From NCBI GenBank assembly GCA_017643395.1, contig JAEPNP010000001.1, positions 1,075,806-1,139,805 on the forward strand: a stretch of DNA of 64,000 nucleotides, given 5' to 3'. Shown here piece by piece: positions 55,845 through 64,000 of the stretch. This stretch comes from Rhodothermales bacterium. Its GTDB lineage: Bacteria; Bacteroidota; Rhodothermia; Rhodothermales; UBA10348. A program made the position numbers and the translations under genes. How positions within the stretch are numbered: position 1 is the first letter of the stretch; each line of letters opens with the position of its first letter. The notes under the pieces were generated by a model. It was not told where the DNA came from, did no database searches, and worked only from the letters and a program-made list of their open reading frames with translations.

Positions 55845-57817
55845 TGCGCACGCGGCGCGCCGCCTCACTCGCGGTACTCGCCGCGACCGTGGCCTGTGTG
55901 GCAGGCGTCGAGGCACGGCAAGCGGCCCGCATCCCTGCCGATAAGGCCGTGGCCTGGCCCGCCGCTGAGCACAAGCACGCCGTGCGGACTTCCGCACTGC
56001 CTGGCTCCAGGGCCTCTACGTCGTTTGACGCAGTCCACTACGGGCTGGATTTCGAGATCAGTCTGACTCCAAATTATCTGCTCGGTGTGGCGGTGGTCAC
56101 TGGTCGGGCGCTCGACAGCATGTCCGAACTCGCCCTCGATCTGGACGAGAACATGCAGGTCGATTCAGTAACCACCGCCGCCGGCGAACACCTCACGTTC
56201 TCACACGCGGACCAAACCCTGCGCATCCAGCTTGCGACTCCCGCTGCCGCAGGAGAAATGGTGCGGGTGACGGTGCACTATCAGGGCTTGCCCCGCGAAT
56301 CGGGTCTTGCCGGCTTTGTGTTTACGGAGGTGTCAGGCAATCCGGCTGTATGGACCTTGTCGGAGCCCTACGGGGCACGCACCTGGTGGCCAGGTCGGGA
56401 CCATCCGTCGGACAAGGCTGATTCGGTGTCCCTGGCCATCACCGTGCCGAAGCCGATGACGGCCGCGTCCAACGGACTGCTCATCGGTACAGACGACCTG
56501 GGAGACCGACGGCGCTTCCGTTGGGAGCACAGCTACCCCATCGCCAGCTATCTGGTCTCGATAGCGGCGGGCGTCTACGACATCAATTACCAGATCTACG
56601 ACCGACCGCCGGACCTGGCGCATGACCTCGGGCCCCTGAGTCTACCGATGGAGCACTACTCCTACGCGGGAAACGGGGCGTTTGAAGGCAATCACCCGCA
56701 GTTCGGCTTTCGCTTCATTCAGGACATATTCCCGGTGATGGAGCGCTGGTTCGGGCCGTACCCGTTTGCGCGTGAGAAGTACGGACACGCCCAGTTTACC
56801 TACGGGGGCGCCATGGAGCACCAGACGCTGTCCTCCATGACGACGAACTACCAGGGCACCATGGCGCATGAGTTGGCGCATCAGTGGTTCGGAGACAAGA
56901 TCTCGCCCGGGTCCTGGCGGGATCTGTGGCTGAATGAGGGGTTCGCCACGTTCGGGGAACTGGCCTACTGGAAAGAGTCCGCCTTCCCGGAGGTGTACCA
57001 GCAGGTGTTCGACATCTATTACAACCGGGCCCTGGAGGCGCAGGGCACGCTGGTGGTGCAGGACACGGTGGACGTGACCGGCATGTTTGCGCACAGCCGG
57101 GTGTACAGCAAGGGCTGGATGGTACTCCGCATGCTGCGAGGCATGCTCGGCGAGTTTCAGTTTGCCGCGCTGATGCGTGCTTGGGCAGACGATCCGCAGG
57201 CTGGTTTCGGGGTAGCGTCCACATCGGACTTCCAGCGTGTGGCGGAGACGGTCAGCGGACTCGACCTGGGTACCTTCTTCCGTCAGTGGGTGACCGAGGG
57301 AACGGGTTTTCCCGTCTATGCGATTCGATGGGGCAAGCGAGCAGACGTGAACGGTTGGGTGACCGAAGTCACGGTTGAGCAGACCCAGCCCGAGCCGGTG
57401 TTTCAGATGCCGCTGGACCTCCGGGTCGGCTCGGGCTCCGATTCAGAGAACGTCATCGTGTTCAACCAGAGTCGATTGGCCACCTACTTCGTGAGGACCG
57501 ATTTCGAGCCTGCTACCGTCGAGCTTGATCCGGAGCGCTGGGTTCTGCGTGCTCCGGAGGTGCTCGTCACCGGGCTGGAGTCGGCACCCAAGCCCTCGGA
57601 GCTCCTGAGCGTCTACCCCAACCCGGCGCGGTCCCGGATCCACGTGCACGCGGCGGAGCCGCGTTCGGTTATCGAGCTGGTCGATGGGCTCGGTCGCGTG
57701 ATCCGACGCGAGAGGGGCAACGCTTCAGGTCAGGTTCAACTCGACGTTTCTGGTCTGCCCCCTGGCGTGTACGCCGTACGCACGTCTCGGGGCACGAGAC
57801 TGTTCGTACACTTCTGA
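55844..57817 (+). CDS. M1-family metallopeptidase with T9SS C-terminal sorting domain
   Basis: The 657-residue protein has a signal peptide, the M1 N-terminal beta domain, the exopeptidase segment GGAMEHQT (around 320-327) and the zinc site HELAH (342-346) with downstream glutamate in NEGFA (E365). The last 70 residues, starting LSVYPNPARSRIHVHA and ending LPPGVYAVRTSRGTRLFVHF, are a type-A Por secretion sorting domain, which sends the protein through the type IX secretion system to the cell surface or medium. It probably trims peptides outside the cell. It is coupled to the AAA+ gene and followed after one base by a GNAT gene. Confidence 0.93.
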   Translation: MRTRRAASLAVLAATVACVAGVEARQAARIPADKAVAWPAAEHKHAVRTSALPGSRASTSFDAVHYGLDFEISLTPNYLLGVAVVTGRALDSMSELALDLDENMQVDSVTTAAGEHLTFSHADQTLRIQLATPAAAGEMVRVTVHYQGLPRESGLAGFVFTEVSGNPAVWTLSEPYGARTWWPGRDHPSDKADSVSLAITVPKPMTAASNGLLIGTDDLGDRRRFRWEHSYPIASYLVSIAAGVYDINYQIYDRPPDLAHDLGPLSLPMEHYSYAGNGAFEGNHPQFGFRFIQDIFPVMERWFGPYPFAREKYGHAQFTYGGAMEHQTLSSMTTNYQGTMAHELAHQWFGDKISPGSWRDLWLNEGFATFGELAYWKESAFPEVYQQVFDIYYNRALEAQGTLVVQDTVDVTGMFAHSRVYSKGWMVLRMLRGMLGEFQFAALMRAWADDPQAGFGVASTSDFQRVAETVSGLDLGTFFRQWVTEGTGFPVYAIRWGKRADVNGWVTEVTVEQTQPEPVFQMPLDLRVGSGSDSENVIVFNQSRLATYFVRTDFEPATVELDPERWVLRAPEVLVTGLESAPKPSELLSVYPNPARSRIHVHAAEPRSVIELVDGLGRVIRRERGNASGQVQLDVSGLPPGVYAVRTSRGTRLFVHF

Positions 57818-57818
57818 G

Positions 57819-58331
57819 ATGCCTGTTATCCTGCGCGACGCGAAACCAGAAGACGCTCCAGTGCTGGTGGAGCTGATTCGCCGCCTGGCGGATTACGAAC
57901 GATTGGCCCATGAGGTTGTGGCCGACGCGGACAAGCTGGCCGCCCATCTCGCAGATGACGCGCAGCCCCGGTGCCATGCAGTGCTCGCCGAGGCGGACGG
58001 GGAGCCCACCGGATTTGCCTTGTACTACTGGACGTATTCCACCTTCTTGACAGACTGGGGCATCTATCTGGAGGATCTGTTTGTTCGGGAATCGTTCCGA
58101 GGCCAGGGCATCGGGTTCGCGTTGCTGGCCGAGTTGGCCAGACGAGTGCAGGAGGTCGGCGGACACCGACTTACCTGGCAGGTCCTTGACTGGAATGCGC
58201 CTTCGATCAGCTTCTACGAGTCCCTGGGCGCACGAAGCCTGGAGGAATGGAAGACCATGCGGTTGGAAGGGGAAGCCCTCGAACGCGTGGCGTTCCGGGC
58301 CCAGCACGCGCTGCGCCGACTTGACGACTGA
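57819..58331 (+). CDS. GNAT-family N-acetyltransferase
   Basis: The 170-residue protein has the GNAT fold: ILRDAKPEDAPVLVELI at the N-terminus and the acetyl-CoA pyrophosphate loop LFVRESFRGQGIGFALLAEL. The motif YLEDLFVRESFRGQGIG and the length resemble spermidine/thialysine acetyltransferases (SAT2-like). It follows the M1 peptidase by one base. The substrate is not proven. Confidence 0.9.
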   Translation: MPVILRDAKPEDAPVLVELIRRLADYERLAHEVVADADKLAAHLADDAQPRCHAVLAEADGEPTGFALYYWTYSTFLTDWGIYLEDLFVRESFRGQGIGFALLAELARRVQEVGGHRLTWQVLDWNAPSISFYESLGARSLEEWKTMRLEGEALERVAFRAQHALRRLDD

Positions 58332-58345
58332 ACGTCTGGTCTTGT

Positions 58346-58588
58346 CTACTCCGGCAGCGGAACGATCTGGCCCTGACAGTCCACCGTCTGGCCTGGCCCC
58401 GGGCGGGTGGTGGGCGCCTGCGAGACGGGAAGTGCGGGCTCGCACTCCTTGGGCACGTAGTGGGTGTGGTTGCCGTGCGGGACTTCGAAGTAGGGCCGGT
58501 CGTCGAACACTCCCATGGAATCGAGAACGGCCAGCGCGAGGAAAACGGCCAGGATCCCGATCAGTATGTTTCGCGTCCGGTTTTTCAT
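58346..58588 (-). CDS. small single-pass membrane protein, unknown
   Basis: The 80-residue protein has one N-terminal TM helix (about 8-24, ILIGILAVFLALAVLD), a short charged linker FDDRPYFEVPHGNHTHYVP and a Pro-rich C-terminus with two cysteines (C49 and C71). It is predicted to face the periplasm. I do not recognise the family, but the composition and the high GC at third positions suggest a real gene. It is convergent with the GNAT gene (14 bases) and divergent from the TonB receptor (79 bases). ATG 58588 is chosen because a TM helix begins directly. Confidence 0.6.
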   Translation of the reverse strand: MKNRTRNILIGILAVFLALAVLDSMGVFDDRPYFEVPHGNHTHYVPKECEPALPVSQAPTTRPGPGQTVDCQGQIVPLPE

Positions 58589-58667
58589 GTGGGCGTGCAG
58601 TCTCAAGTAGCGACCGCAGCGACCAACCGACACCCCCCAAACAAGTTCGCAGGCAGACCGGCAACTG

Positions 58668-60932
58668 ATGCGCTGGCCCGTCATTCTGGCTTTCCTCCTG
58701 GTCCTGGCACCCCTGTCGGTCCGTGCGCAGTTTGCGGCCATCACGGGTACCATCACCGAACAGGCGAACGGCGATGCGCTGCCAGGCGCCTCGGTCGTGG
58801 TGCGTGATGATGCCGGTACAACACGCGGTACCCTGACCGACGTCACGGGCAGCTTCTTCCTGAATCGGTTGCGCCCGGGTACCTATGTGCTGTCGGTGTC
58901 GTTCGTGGGCTTCGCCACGAGGCAGGACACGCTGCAGCTCGGGTTTGATCAAACCGTGGTCTACGACGCTTCGCTTGAGGCGACCCGCGAGGTGCTGGAC
59001 GAGGTGGTAGTGCAGGAGCGGAGAGGGGTTGAAGCGAGGTCGACGGCCGGTCTGGAGGTGGTGCGCCCCTCGGACCTGGCGCGGGTACCCATGCCCGACG
59101 TTGCCTACGACCTGGCCGGCTATCTGCTGACGCTTCCCGGATTCGTCTCGACGGGTGATCGCGGTGGACAGCTGTTTGTCAGAGGGGGCACCTCCACGCA
59201 GAACCTGGTGCTCGTGGACGGCATCCCGGTATTTCAACCCTTCCACATCGTGGGGTTTTATTCGGCCTTCCCCGCCGACATCATTTCCTTTGCGGACGTC
59301 TATGCAGGAGGCTTCGGGGCTCGATATGGCGGGCGCATTTCCTCGGTGGTGGACATCACGACCACGAACGGCAACAAGGAACAGGCGGAAGGTGCGGCCT
59401 CGGTAGCTCCTTTTGTGAGCGGGCTGCGGTTCTCGGTACCCGTGGAGCCGGGCAAGGTGTCACTGACCGGCAGTTTCCGCCAATCGGTCATCGAGCAGGT
59501 AGCACCCGAGATTCTGGGCCAGGAACTACCCTTCAGCTTTGGAGACCGCTATCTGAAGCTGCACGCCTTCCTGAATCAGACCAGCAGTCTGTCCGTCACT
59601 GGTCTTCGCACGTTCGACCAGGGAAACCTGGGCAGCACGGAGGCCGAGCGGCCATCCCGCTGGGAAAATGATGCGTTCGGTTTCCGCTACACCTTCCTGC
59701 CGGAGACGCAGGCCGTGATGTCGCAGTTCGCCATGCACTATTCCCGCATGAAGAGCTCGTACCAGCCGGCTCCGGAGGTAGAGCAGCGCGCGGATGTGGA
59801 TGCGTTCACCATGGAAATCCTCATCGCGTACCTGCTTGGGCCCACCCGCATCAATCTGGGTCTGTTCGGTACGCTGAACCGCTTCGACTACGATCTCGGC
59901 GCACGGTCCCTGCCTGTGAGCGTTGGCGTGACCAGCGGCGGCGTTTATGCGGATACCCAGTTTGAGCTCAGCCCGAGCTTTCGCATCGAGCCGGGCATCC
60001 GGTACGAAGTGTTTTCCAGGGGAGTGCATGGCTCGGTGGCGCCACGGTTGCGGGCCATGTGGCTTCCGTTCGGCCCCGGATCAAGGCAGCAGGTGTCCTT
60101 TGCGTGGGGCCGGTACCACCAGCAGATCGTTGGCCTGAACAACGAGCAGGATGTCGCCGATGTGTTCACGATCTGGGCCCCGTCGCCGGCAAATGAACCG
60201 GTGCCGCAGTCCAGTCACTACATCCTCGGGATTCAGCAACGGGCTACCCGCTGGCTGGAGTTGTCGGCCGAGGCGTATCACAAGGACCTGAATCATCTGG
60301 CGTTTCCGGTCTTTGAGGATCGCCCGAACGGACTTGCCGGATTCTCGCGAGTCTCCGGATTTGCACGCGGACTGGATCTGCGCACACAGGTCACTCGACG
60401 CAATTTCTTTGCGTCCGTCGGATACACCCTCGCCAACGTGGAGTACACCTGGTCCGGTGTTCTCCGACCGGTAGCAAGCGGGATCGACGTGGTGCATCCC
60501 GCGGCCGGCGGCGCCTTCAATCCTCCGCACGACAGACGGCACACGGTGAACGCCTCATTCCAGGCTACACGGGGCCAGACCAGACTCAGCGCGCGGTGGC
60601 AACTGGGCTCCGGCCTGCCGTTCACCCAGATCGAAGGGTTCTATCGCGATTTTGCCCCTGACCCGCGAAATCCGGAAGGTCTCCTGACCACTACCGGCAC
60701 CACCCTTGTCGCCCGGGGAGAACCGTACAAGGCCCGTCTGCCGGCGTACCACCGGTTGGACGTATCCCTCGAGCATGACCTGGTCGGTCCGCGCACACTT
60801 ACCACCTTCCAGGCCGGCGTGATCAATGTGTATGACCGGGCCAACATCTTCCAGTACAACTTCTTCTCGGGGGAGCGCCTGAACCAGTTGCCGCTGGTAC
60901 CCTCCCTGGGACTCAGCGTGCAGTTTCGCTAG
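58668..60932 (+). CDS. TonB-dependent receptor with N-terminal regulatory-like domain
   Basis: The 754-residue outer-membrane protein has a signal peptide (about 1-21), a CarboxypepD_reg-like beta domain (about 25-105: TGTITEQANGDALPGASVVV ... GTYVLSVSFVGFATRQDTL), a TonB plug (GGQLFVRGGTSTQNLVLVDG) and a barrel that ends SLGLSVQFR. This is a common Bacteroidota receptor type without a SusD partner, often next to a DUF4249-like lipoprotein, as here. The ligand is unknown. The next gene begins on the base after its stop. Confidence 0.92.
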   Translation: MRWPVILAFLLVLAPLSVRAQFAAITGTITEQANGDALPGASVVVRDDAGTTRGTLTDVTGSFFLNRLRPGTYVLSVSFVGFATRQDTLQLGFDQTVVYDASLEATREVLDEVVVQERRGVEARSTAGLEVVRPSDLARVPMPDVAYDLAGYLLTLPGFVSTGDRGGQLFVRGGTSTQNLVLVDGIPVFQPFHIVGFYSAFPADIISFADVYAGGFGARYGGRISSVVDITTTNGNKEQAEGAASVAPFVSGLRFSVPVEPGKVSLTGSFRQSVIEQVAPEILGQELPFSFGDRYLKLHAFLNQTSSLSVTGLRTFDQGNLGSTEAERPSRWENDAFGFRYTFLPETQAVMSQFAMHYSRMKSSYQPAPEVEQRADVDAFTMEILIAYLLGPTRINLGLFGTLNRFDYDLGARSLPVSVGVTSGGVYADTQFELSPSFRIEPGIRYEVFSRGVHGSVAPRLRAMWLPFGPGSRQQVSFAWGRYHQQIVGLNNEQDVADVFTIWAPSPANEPVPQSSHYILGIQQRATRWLELSAEAYHKDLNHLAFPVFEDRPNGLAGFSRVSGFARGLDLRTQVTRRNFFASVGYTLANVEYTWSGVLRPVASGIDVVHPAAGGAFNPPHDRRHTVNASFQATRGQTRLSARWQLGSGLPFTQIEGFYRDFAPDPRNPEGLLTTTGTTLVARGEPYKARLPAYHRLDVSLEHDLVGPRTLTTFQAGVINVYDRANIFQYNFFSGERLNQLPLVPSLGLSVQFR

Positions 60933-61760
60933 GTGCGATTGCTGGTCCTCATAGCAGCTCTTGCGCTGTCGGCGTGCGACAACTCGGTGCAACCGCTGGT
61001 GGAAGGCGCCGAAGGGCAGTTCTCGGTGTTCGGCCACCTGGACTCGGCCGCCGACACGCAGTTTGTGCGTCTGGAGCCGGTACTGATTGCGCCTGGCGCG
61101 CCCCGCCCCTCCCTGAACCGCACCCTTGTCATCACGACGGATGACCAGGGCCAGGAGCAGGAATGGACGTATCGCGCGCAGACCCTGGAGGACGGCACCA
61201 TCGGAGACGTGTGGTTCTCGGAGTTCAGACCGATACCGGGCCACACATATCTGCTCGAGGCTCTCAGTGCGGAGGGTGTCTCGGTCACCGCTCGTGCCTC
61301 CATTCCGCAGGCGCCTCGCCTGGCACCGGGGCTTCCACGTGGCGACACGCTGACGCTCATGCAGAATGTTCGTCTTCTGGGGCAGGATCTCGATCCGCTG
61401 CGACTGACGGTACTCTATGATGTGCGGCTGCCAGATGAAGAGTTTCCCAGCCGCGTGCCGGTGGACTACGGCAAGGGGAACGGTCCGTCAGGCGAGGGAT
61501 GGGGGCTCGACGTGTTCCTTCGGCGCGATCAGGCTACCGTTCTCGCATCACTCAACCGGGCGGTTACCGACCGTGGCGTGACGCTTGTGCAAATCGGTGT
61601 GCGTGCGGAGCTGCTTAGCCCCGAATGGAGCAGCCCCGCTCCATTGCCCGCAAATATTTCAAACGGCCGGGGCTTTTTTGGTGCCATCGGGCGGTATGAT
61701 CTGACTTGGTCCCTGACGAGCGACGCAGTCGAAAGAATGGGCTTTCTGGACGGCCAATGA
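60933..61760 (+). CDS. DUF4249-like lipoprotein
   Basis: The 275-residue protein begins with a lipoprotein signal and lipobox ALSAC (Cys15). The rest is all-beta, with strands such as GQFSVFGHLDSAADTQFVRLE and FRPIPGHTYLLEAL, resembling DUF4249, a family found next to TonB receptors in Bacteroidota. It is probably a surface or periplasmic partner of the flanking receptors. The start is GTG 60933, directly after the receptor stop; with its basic residue and hydrophobic stretch this gives a normal signal. Family membership is from memory of pattern, not a search. Confidence 0.75.
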   Translation: MRLLVLIAALALSACDNSVQPLVEGAEGQFSVFGHLDSAADTQFVRLEPVLIAPGAPRPSLNRTLVITTDDQGQEQEWTYRAQTLEDGTIGDVWFSEFRPIPGHTYLLEALSAEGVSVTARASIPQAPRLAPGLPRGDTLTLMQNVRLLGQDLDPLRLTVLYDVRLPDEEFPSRVPVDYGKGNGPSGEGWGLDVFLRRDQATVLASLNRAVTDRGVTLVQIGVRAELLSPEWSSPAPLPANISNGRGFFGAIGRYDLTWSLTSDAVERMGFLDGQ

Positions 61761-61866
61761 CCCGCCCGATCCGGTCGGGAGGCACACACGCCCGATGGGA
61801 GTTTCTCCCTTTCGCCGCGATCGTGCTCGTCGTAACATCCGCGCTCTGCCAACCTACCCCTGATTC

Positions 61867-64000
61867 ATGACGCGATACCTGGCGGCCTTTGTCCTTTGTG
61901 CGACTCTGGCGGCGCCCGTCCTGGCGCAGAACGCGACAATCAGGGGGTTTGTGACTTCCACGTCGGACGGCCAGCCCCTGCCCGGCGTCAACGTGGTACT
62001 TCTCGATGCGGCCGGCGGACTCGTCACCGGCACCGCGACGGATGCCGACGGTTTCTACGCCCTCTCTCGGGTGACGCCGGGCTCGTACACCCTGCGGGCG
62101 ACATTCATCGGGTTCGAGACCTATGTGGAAGAGGTAACCCTGGCCGAGGGCATCGTCACGAACAACTTTGCTCTGGAGGAGGCCGCAGCCGAGCTGGAGG
62201 GCGTGGTCGTGGAGGTCGAGCGAGAAACCGCGGGGGCGGCGAACATCACGGCCGGACTGCAAACCGTGCGCCCGGCCGACATCGACCTCGTGCCGGCACC
62301 GGATATCTCAGCCGACCTGGTCAACTACCTGACGGCTTTGCCCGGTATCGTCTCCCAGGGCGACCGGGGCGGCCAGCTCTTTGTGCGCGGTGGGGAGCCG
62401 ACCCAAAACCTGGTACTGCTCGACGGCATGATGGTGTATCAGCCGTTTCACGTCGTCGGGTTCTTTTCCGCCTTTCCCTCCGAGATCATCAATACGGCCG
62501 ACGTATATGCGGGCGGCTACGGGGGCAAGTACGGCGGGCGATTGTCCTCCGTGATCGAAGTGGCCGCGCGAACGGGCAACAAGCAGCGCTTCGCCGCGAG
62601 CTTCTCGGCCGCCCCGTTTGTGAGCACCGCGCGCATCGAGGGTCCCATTGTCCCCGGCAAGGTTTCGCTGCTGGCCTCCGTGCGTGAGTCCGTAATCGAG
62701 CAGGGCGCATCGAAAATCGTCGATGAGCCCCTGCCGTTCTCGTTTGGCGACCAGTTTGCAAAGCTGCACGCCAACCTTGGCCAAAGCAGCCAGCTCTCGA
62801 TTACAGCCATCCACACCAACGACACGGGTCGCCTGGGTCTGGATCCGCTGTCTGAGGATGCGGCCCTCACCGAAGAAGAGGTGCAGTGGGAGAACCTGGC
62901 AGTCGGAACGCGCTTCATCTTCCTGCCGGCCACACTTCCCATTTTTGCCGAAGTGCTGGCTTCGATGTCGCAGCTGGAAAACGATTTCGGCCTTCCGGAC
63001 GCACCCGTGCGCTCCACCATGGCTCAGCGGTACAACTTCGCTGCCAACGTGACCCACTATCTGGGCAACACTGATTTTGCCTGGGGCATCTTCCTCTCTT
63101 CGGTCACGCTGGAAAGCGATCTGGGTGGCCAGTTCCAGAATCTGGACCTGAAGAAGGAGTTCGTAACGGAGGTCGGTGCCTACATGGAGCCCGAGTTCCG
63201 ATTGGCCGGTGGCTTGCGGATCCAGCCCGGAATCCGTCTCCAGTCCTTCCCGAGCAAGGGCCTCACGTTCTTCGAGCCCCGCCTTCGCGCGGTATGGAAT
63301 CTTGGCATCCATCGATTCAGCGCAGCCGGCGGCGTCTACCACCAGGAAATCGTCGGCCTGAACGACCGTCGCGATGCCGGCGACGTGTTTACCGCGTGGG
63401 TCGCCTCCCCGGACGGCATCATTCCGGAGGCCATCCACGGCATCGCCGGGTGGTCCATTCGGCCCACGCCGTGGCTGACGTTTTCCGCGGAAGGCTTCTA
63501 CAAGCAGTTGAAGGACCTGATCGTGCCTGAATGGACGGCATTCCCGCGCTTCACCACTCGCATACAGGGCGCAGACGGCGAGGCCCTTGGTGCCGACATC
63601 CGCCTGGAGGTCGGTTCGGGCGATGCTTTCTATGGAGTGGTCAGCTACGGCCTCTCGGACGTGCGGTACAACGCTGAAATCCGGGCCCTGCAGATTCTCA
63701 CCGGCGAAGAGTCCATCGACTACGCACCGCCCCACGACCGGCGCCACCAGCTGAATGCCATGACGAGTATTTCGGCCCGTGGGTTCAATCTGAACGTGCG
63801 CTGGCAGTTCGGCTCCGGCCTGCCCTACAACCAGTCGCTGGGCTTCGACCGCTACGTGCTGATGGATACACTGGTCAACGTGGTGGAGACCCCCGGAGAC
63901 GAACGGGTGCTTTACGGCCGTCCCTACACGGGGCGCCTGCCCACCTACCATCGACTCGATGTCTCGCTGGACAGGGAGTTCGAGTTCTCGCGGAACGCTA
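61867..64000 (+). CDS. TonB-dependent receptor with N-terminal regulatory-like domain (partial)
   Basis: An open frame from ATG 61867 runs to the window end (711 codons, no stop). It has a signal peptide (ending APVLAQ), the regulatory-like domain (TIRGFVTSTSDGQPLPGVNV), the plug GDRGGQLFVRGGEPTQNLVL and most of the barrel. It is clearly a paralogue of the receptor at 58668: the plugs share GDRGGQLFVRGG, VYQPFH/VFQPFH and YAGG-YGGR patterns. The gap before it, 106 bases, shows no gene. The C-terminal strands lie outside the window. Confidence 0.92.
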   Translation, partial: MTRYLAAFVLCATLAAPVLAQNATIRGFVTSTSDGQPLPGVNVVLLDAAGGLVTGTATDADGFYALSRVTPGSYTLRATFIGFETYVEEVTLAEGIVTNNFALEEAAAELEGVVVEVERETAGAANITAGLQTVRPADIDLVPAPDISADLVNYLTALPGIVSQGDRGGQLFVRGGEPTQNLVLLDGMMVYQPFHVVGFFSAFPSEIINTADVYAGGYGGKYGGRLSSVIEVAARTGNKQRFAASFSAAPFVSTARIEGPIVPGKVSLLASVRESVIEQGASKIVDEPLPFSFGDQFAKLHANLGQSSQLSITAIHTNDTGRLGLDPLSEDAALTEEEVQWENLAVGTRFIFLPATLPIFAEVLASMSQLENDFGLPDAPVRSTMAQRYNFAANVTHYLGNTDFAWGIFLSSVTLESDLGGQFQNLDLKKEFVTEVGAYMEPEFRLAGGLRIQPGIRLQSFPSKGLTFFEPRLRAVWNLGIHRFSAAGGVYHQEIVGLNDRRDAGDVFTAWVASPDGIIPEAIHGIAGWSIRPTPWLTFSAEGFYKQLKDLIVPEWTAFPRFTTRIQGADGEALGADIRLEVGSGDAFYGVVSYGLSDVRYNAEIRALQILTGEESIDYAPPHDRRHQLNAMTSISARGFNLNVRWQFGSGLPYNQSLGFDRYVLMDTLVNVVETPGDERVLYGRPYTGRLPTYHRLDVSLDREFEFSRNA

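Noticed and set aside
57669-59246. 525-codon minus-strand open frame
   Set aside because: It crosses the M1, GNAT and TonB genes antisense, all of which have recognisable motifs.
62308-63951. 547-codon minus-strand open frame
   Set aside because: It lies antisense to a TonB receptor with clear signal, plug and barrel; the minus translation has no family features and is a GC-rich shadow.

Overview
The window is about 62% GC by impression and densely coding on both strands. It reads as chromosomal DNA of a high-GC member of the Bacteroidota in the wide sense, most like the Rhodothermia/Rhodothermales. The signs are: an M1 peptidase with a Por/T9SS C-terminal sorting domain; TonB receptors with an N-terminal carboxypeptidase-regulatory-like domain paired with a lipoprotein; a BatA-type protein; a dcw cluster without murF, ddl or murB; and a promoter (TACATTTG) fitting the Bacteroidota -7 consensus TAnnTTTG. 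The taxonomic placement is inference. Most genes lack a strong Shine-Dalgarno; ftsZ is a clear exception.

Layout. 0.3-9 kb: a WYL/HTH regulator, then murQ-mfd on the minus strand with a near-perfect parS site exactly between them, divergent recF followed by an M48 lipoprotein protease, and a MaoC-like hydratase. 9-17.6 kb: a DUF3047 protein coupled to an MMPL/RND transporter, two coupled GT4 glycosyltransferases, and uvrA. 17.6-29.3 kb: a BatA/vWA protein, a small membrane protein, hflX, a CBS protein, gyrB, two glycosyltransferases, a methyltransferase and pyrG, ended by a strong terminator. 29.3-44.6 kb: the dcw cell-division and wall cluster (mraZ, rsmH, ftsL, ftsI, murE, mraY, murD, ftsW, murG, murC, ftsQ, ftsA, ftsZ), mostly translationally coupled, with a promoter and MraZ boxes in front.

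44.7-64 kb is more accessory. It has a TIM-barrel-like/multi-TM protein of unknown function after ftsZ, a GT8-like transferase, an MlaC-like protein and a TolC-family protein. Next is a cobalamin-riboswitch operon: a BtuB-like receptor, a beta-propeller lipoprotein resembling BtuG, and a BFD-type [2Fe-2S] protein. It continues with an amidohydrolase, an AAA+ ATPase, a T9SS-exported M1 peptidase, a GNAT, a small anchored protein and two tandem paralogous TonB receptors flanking a lipoprotein; the last receptor runs off the window.

How the genes fit together: the dcw genes make meso-diaminopimelate lipid II (MurE has the DNPR motif) and build the divisome. murQ, uvrA, mfd, recF and gyrB are wall recycling, repair and topology genes. 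A parS site with recF and gyrB nearby suggests a place not far from the replication origin. The least ordinary part is the B12-regulated receptor/propeller/ferredoxin operon. I see no tRNA, rRNA, insertion sequence, prophage or CRISPR array.
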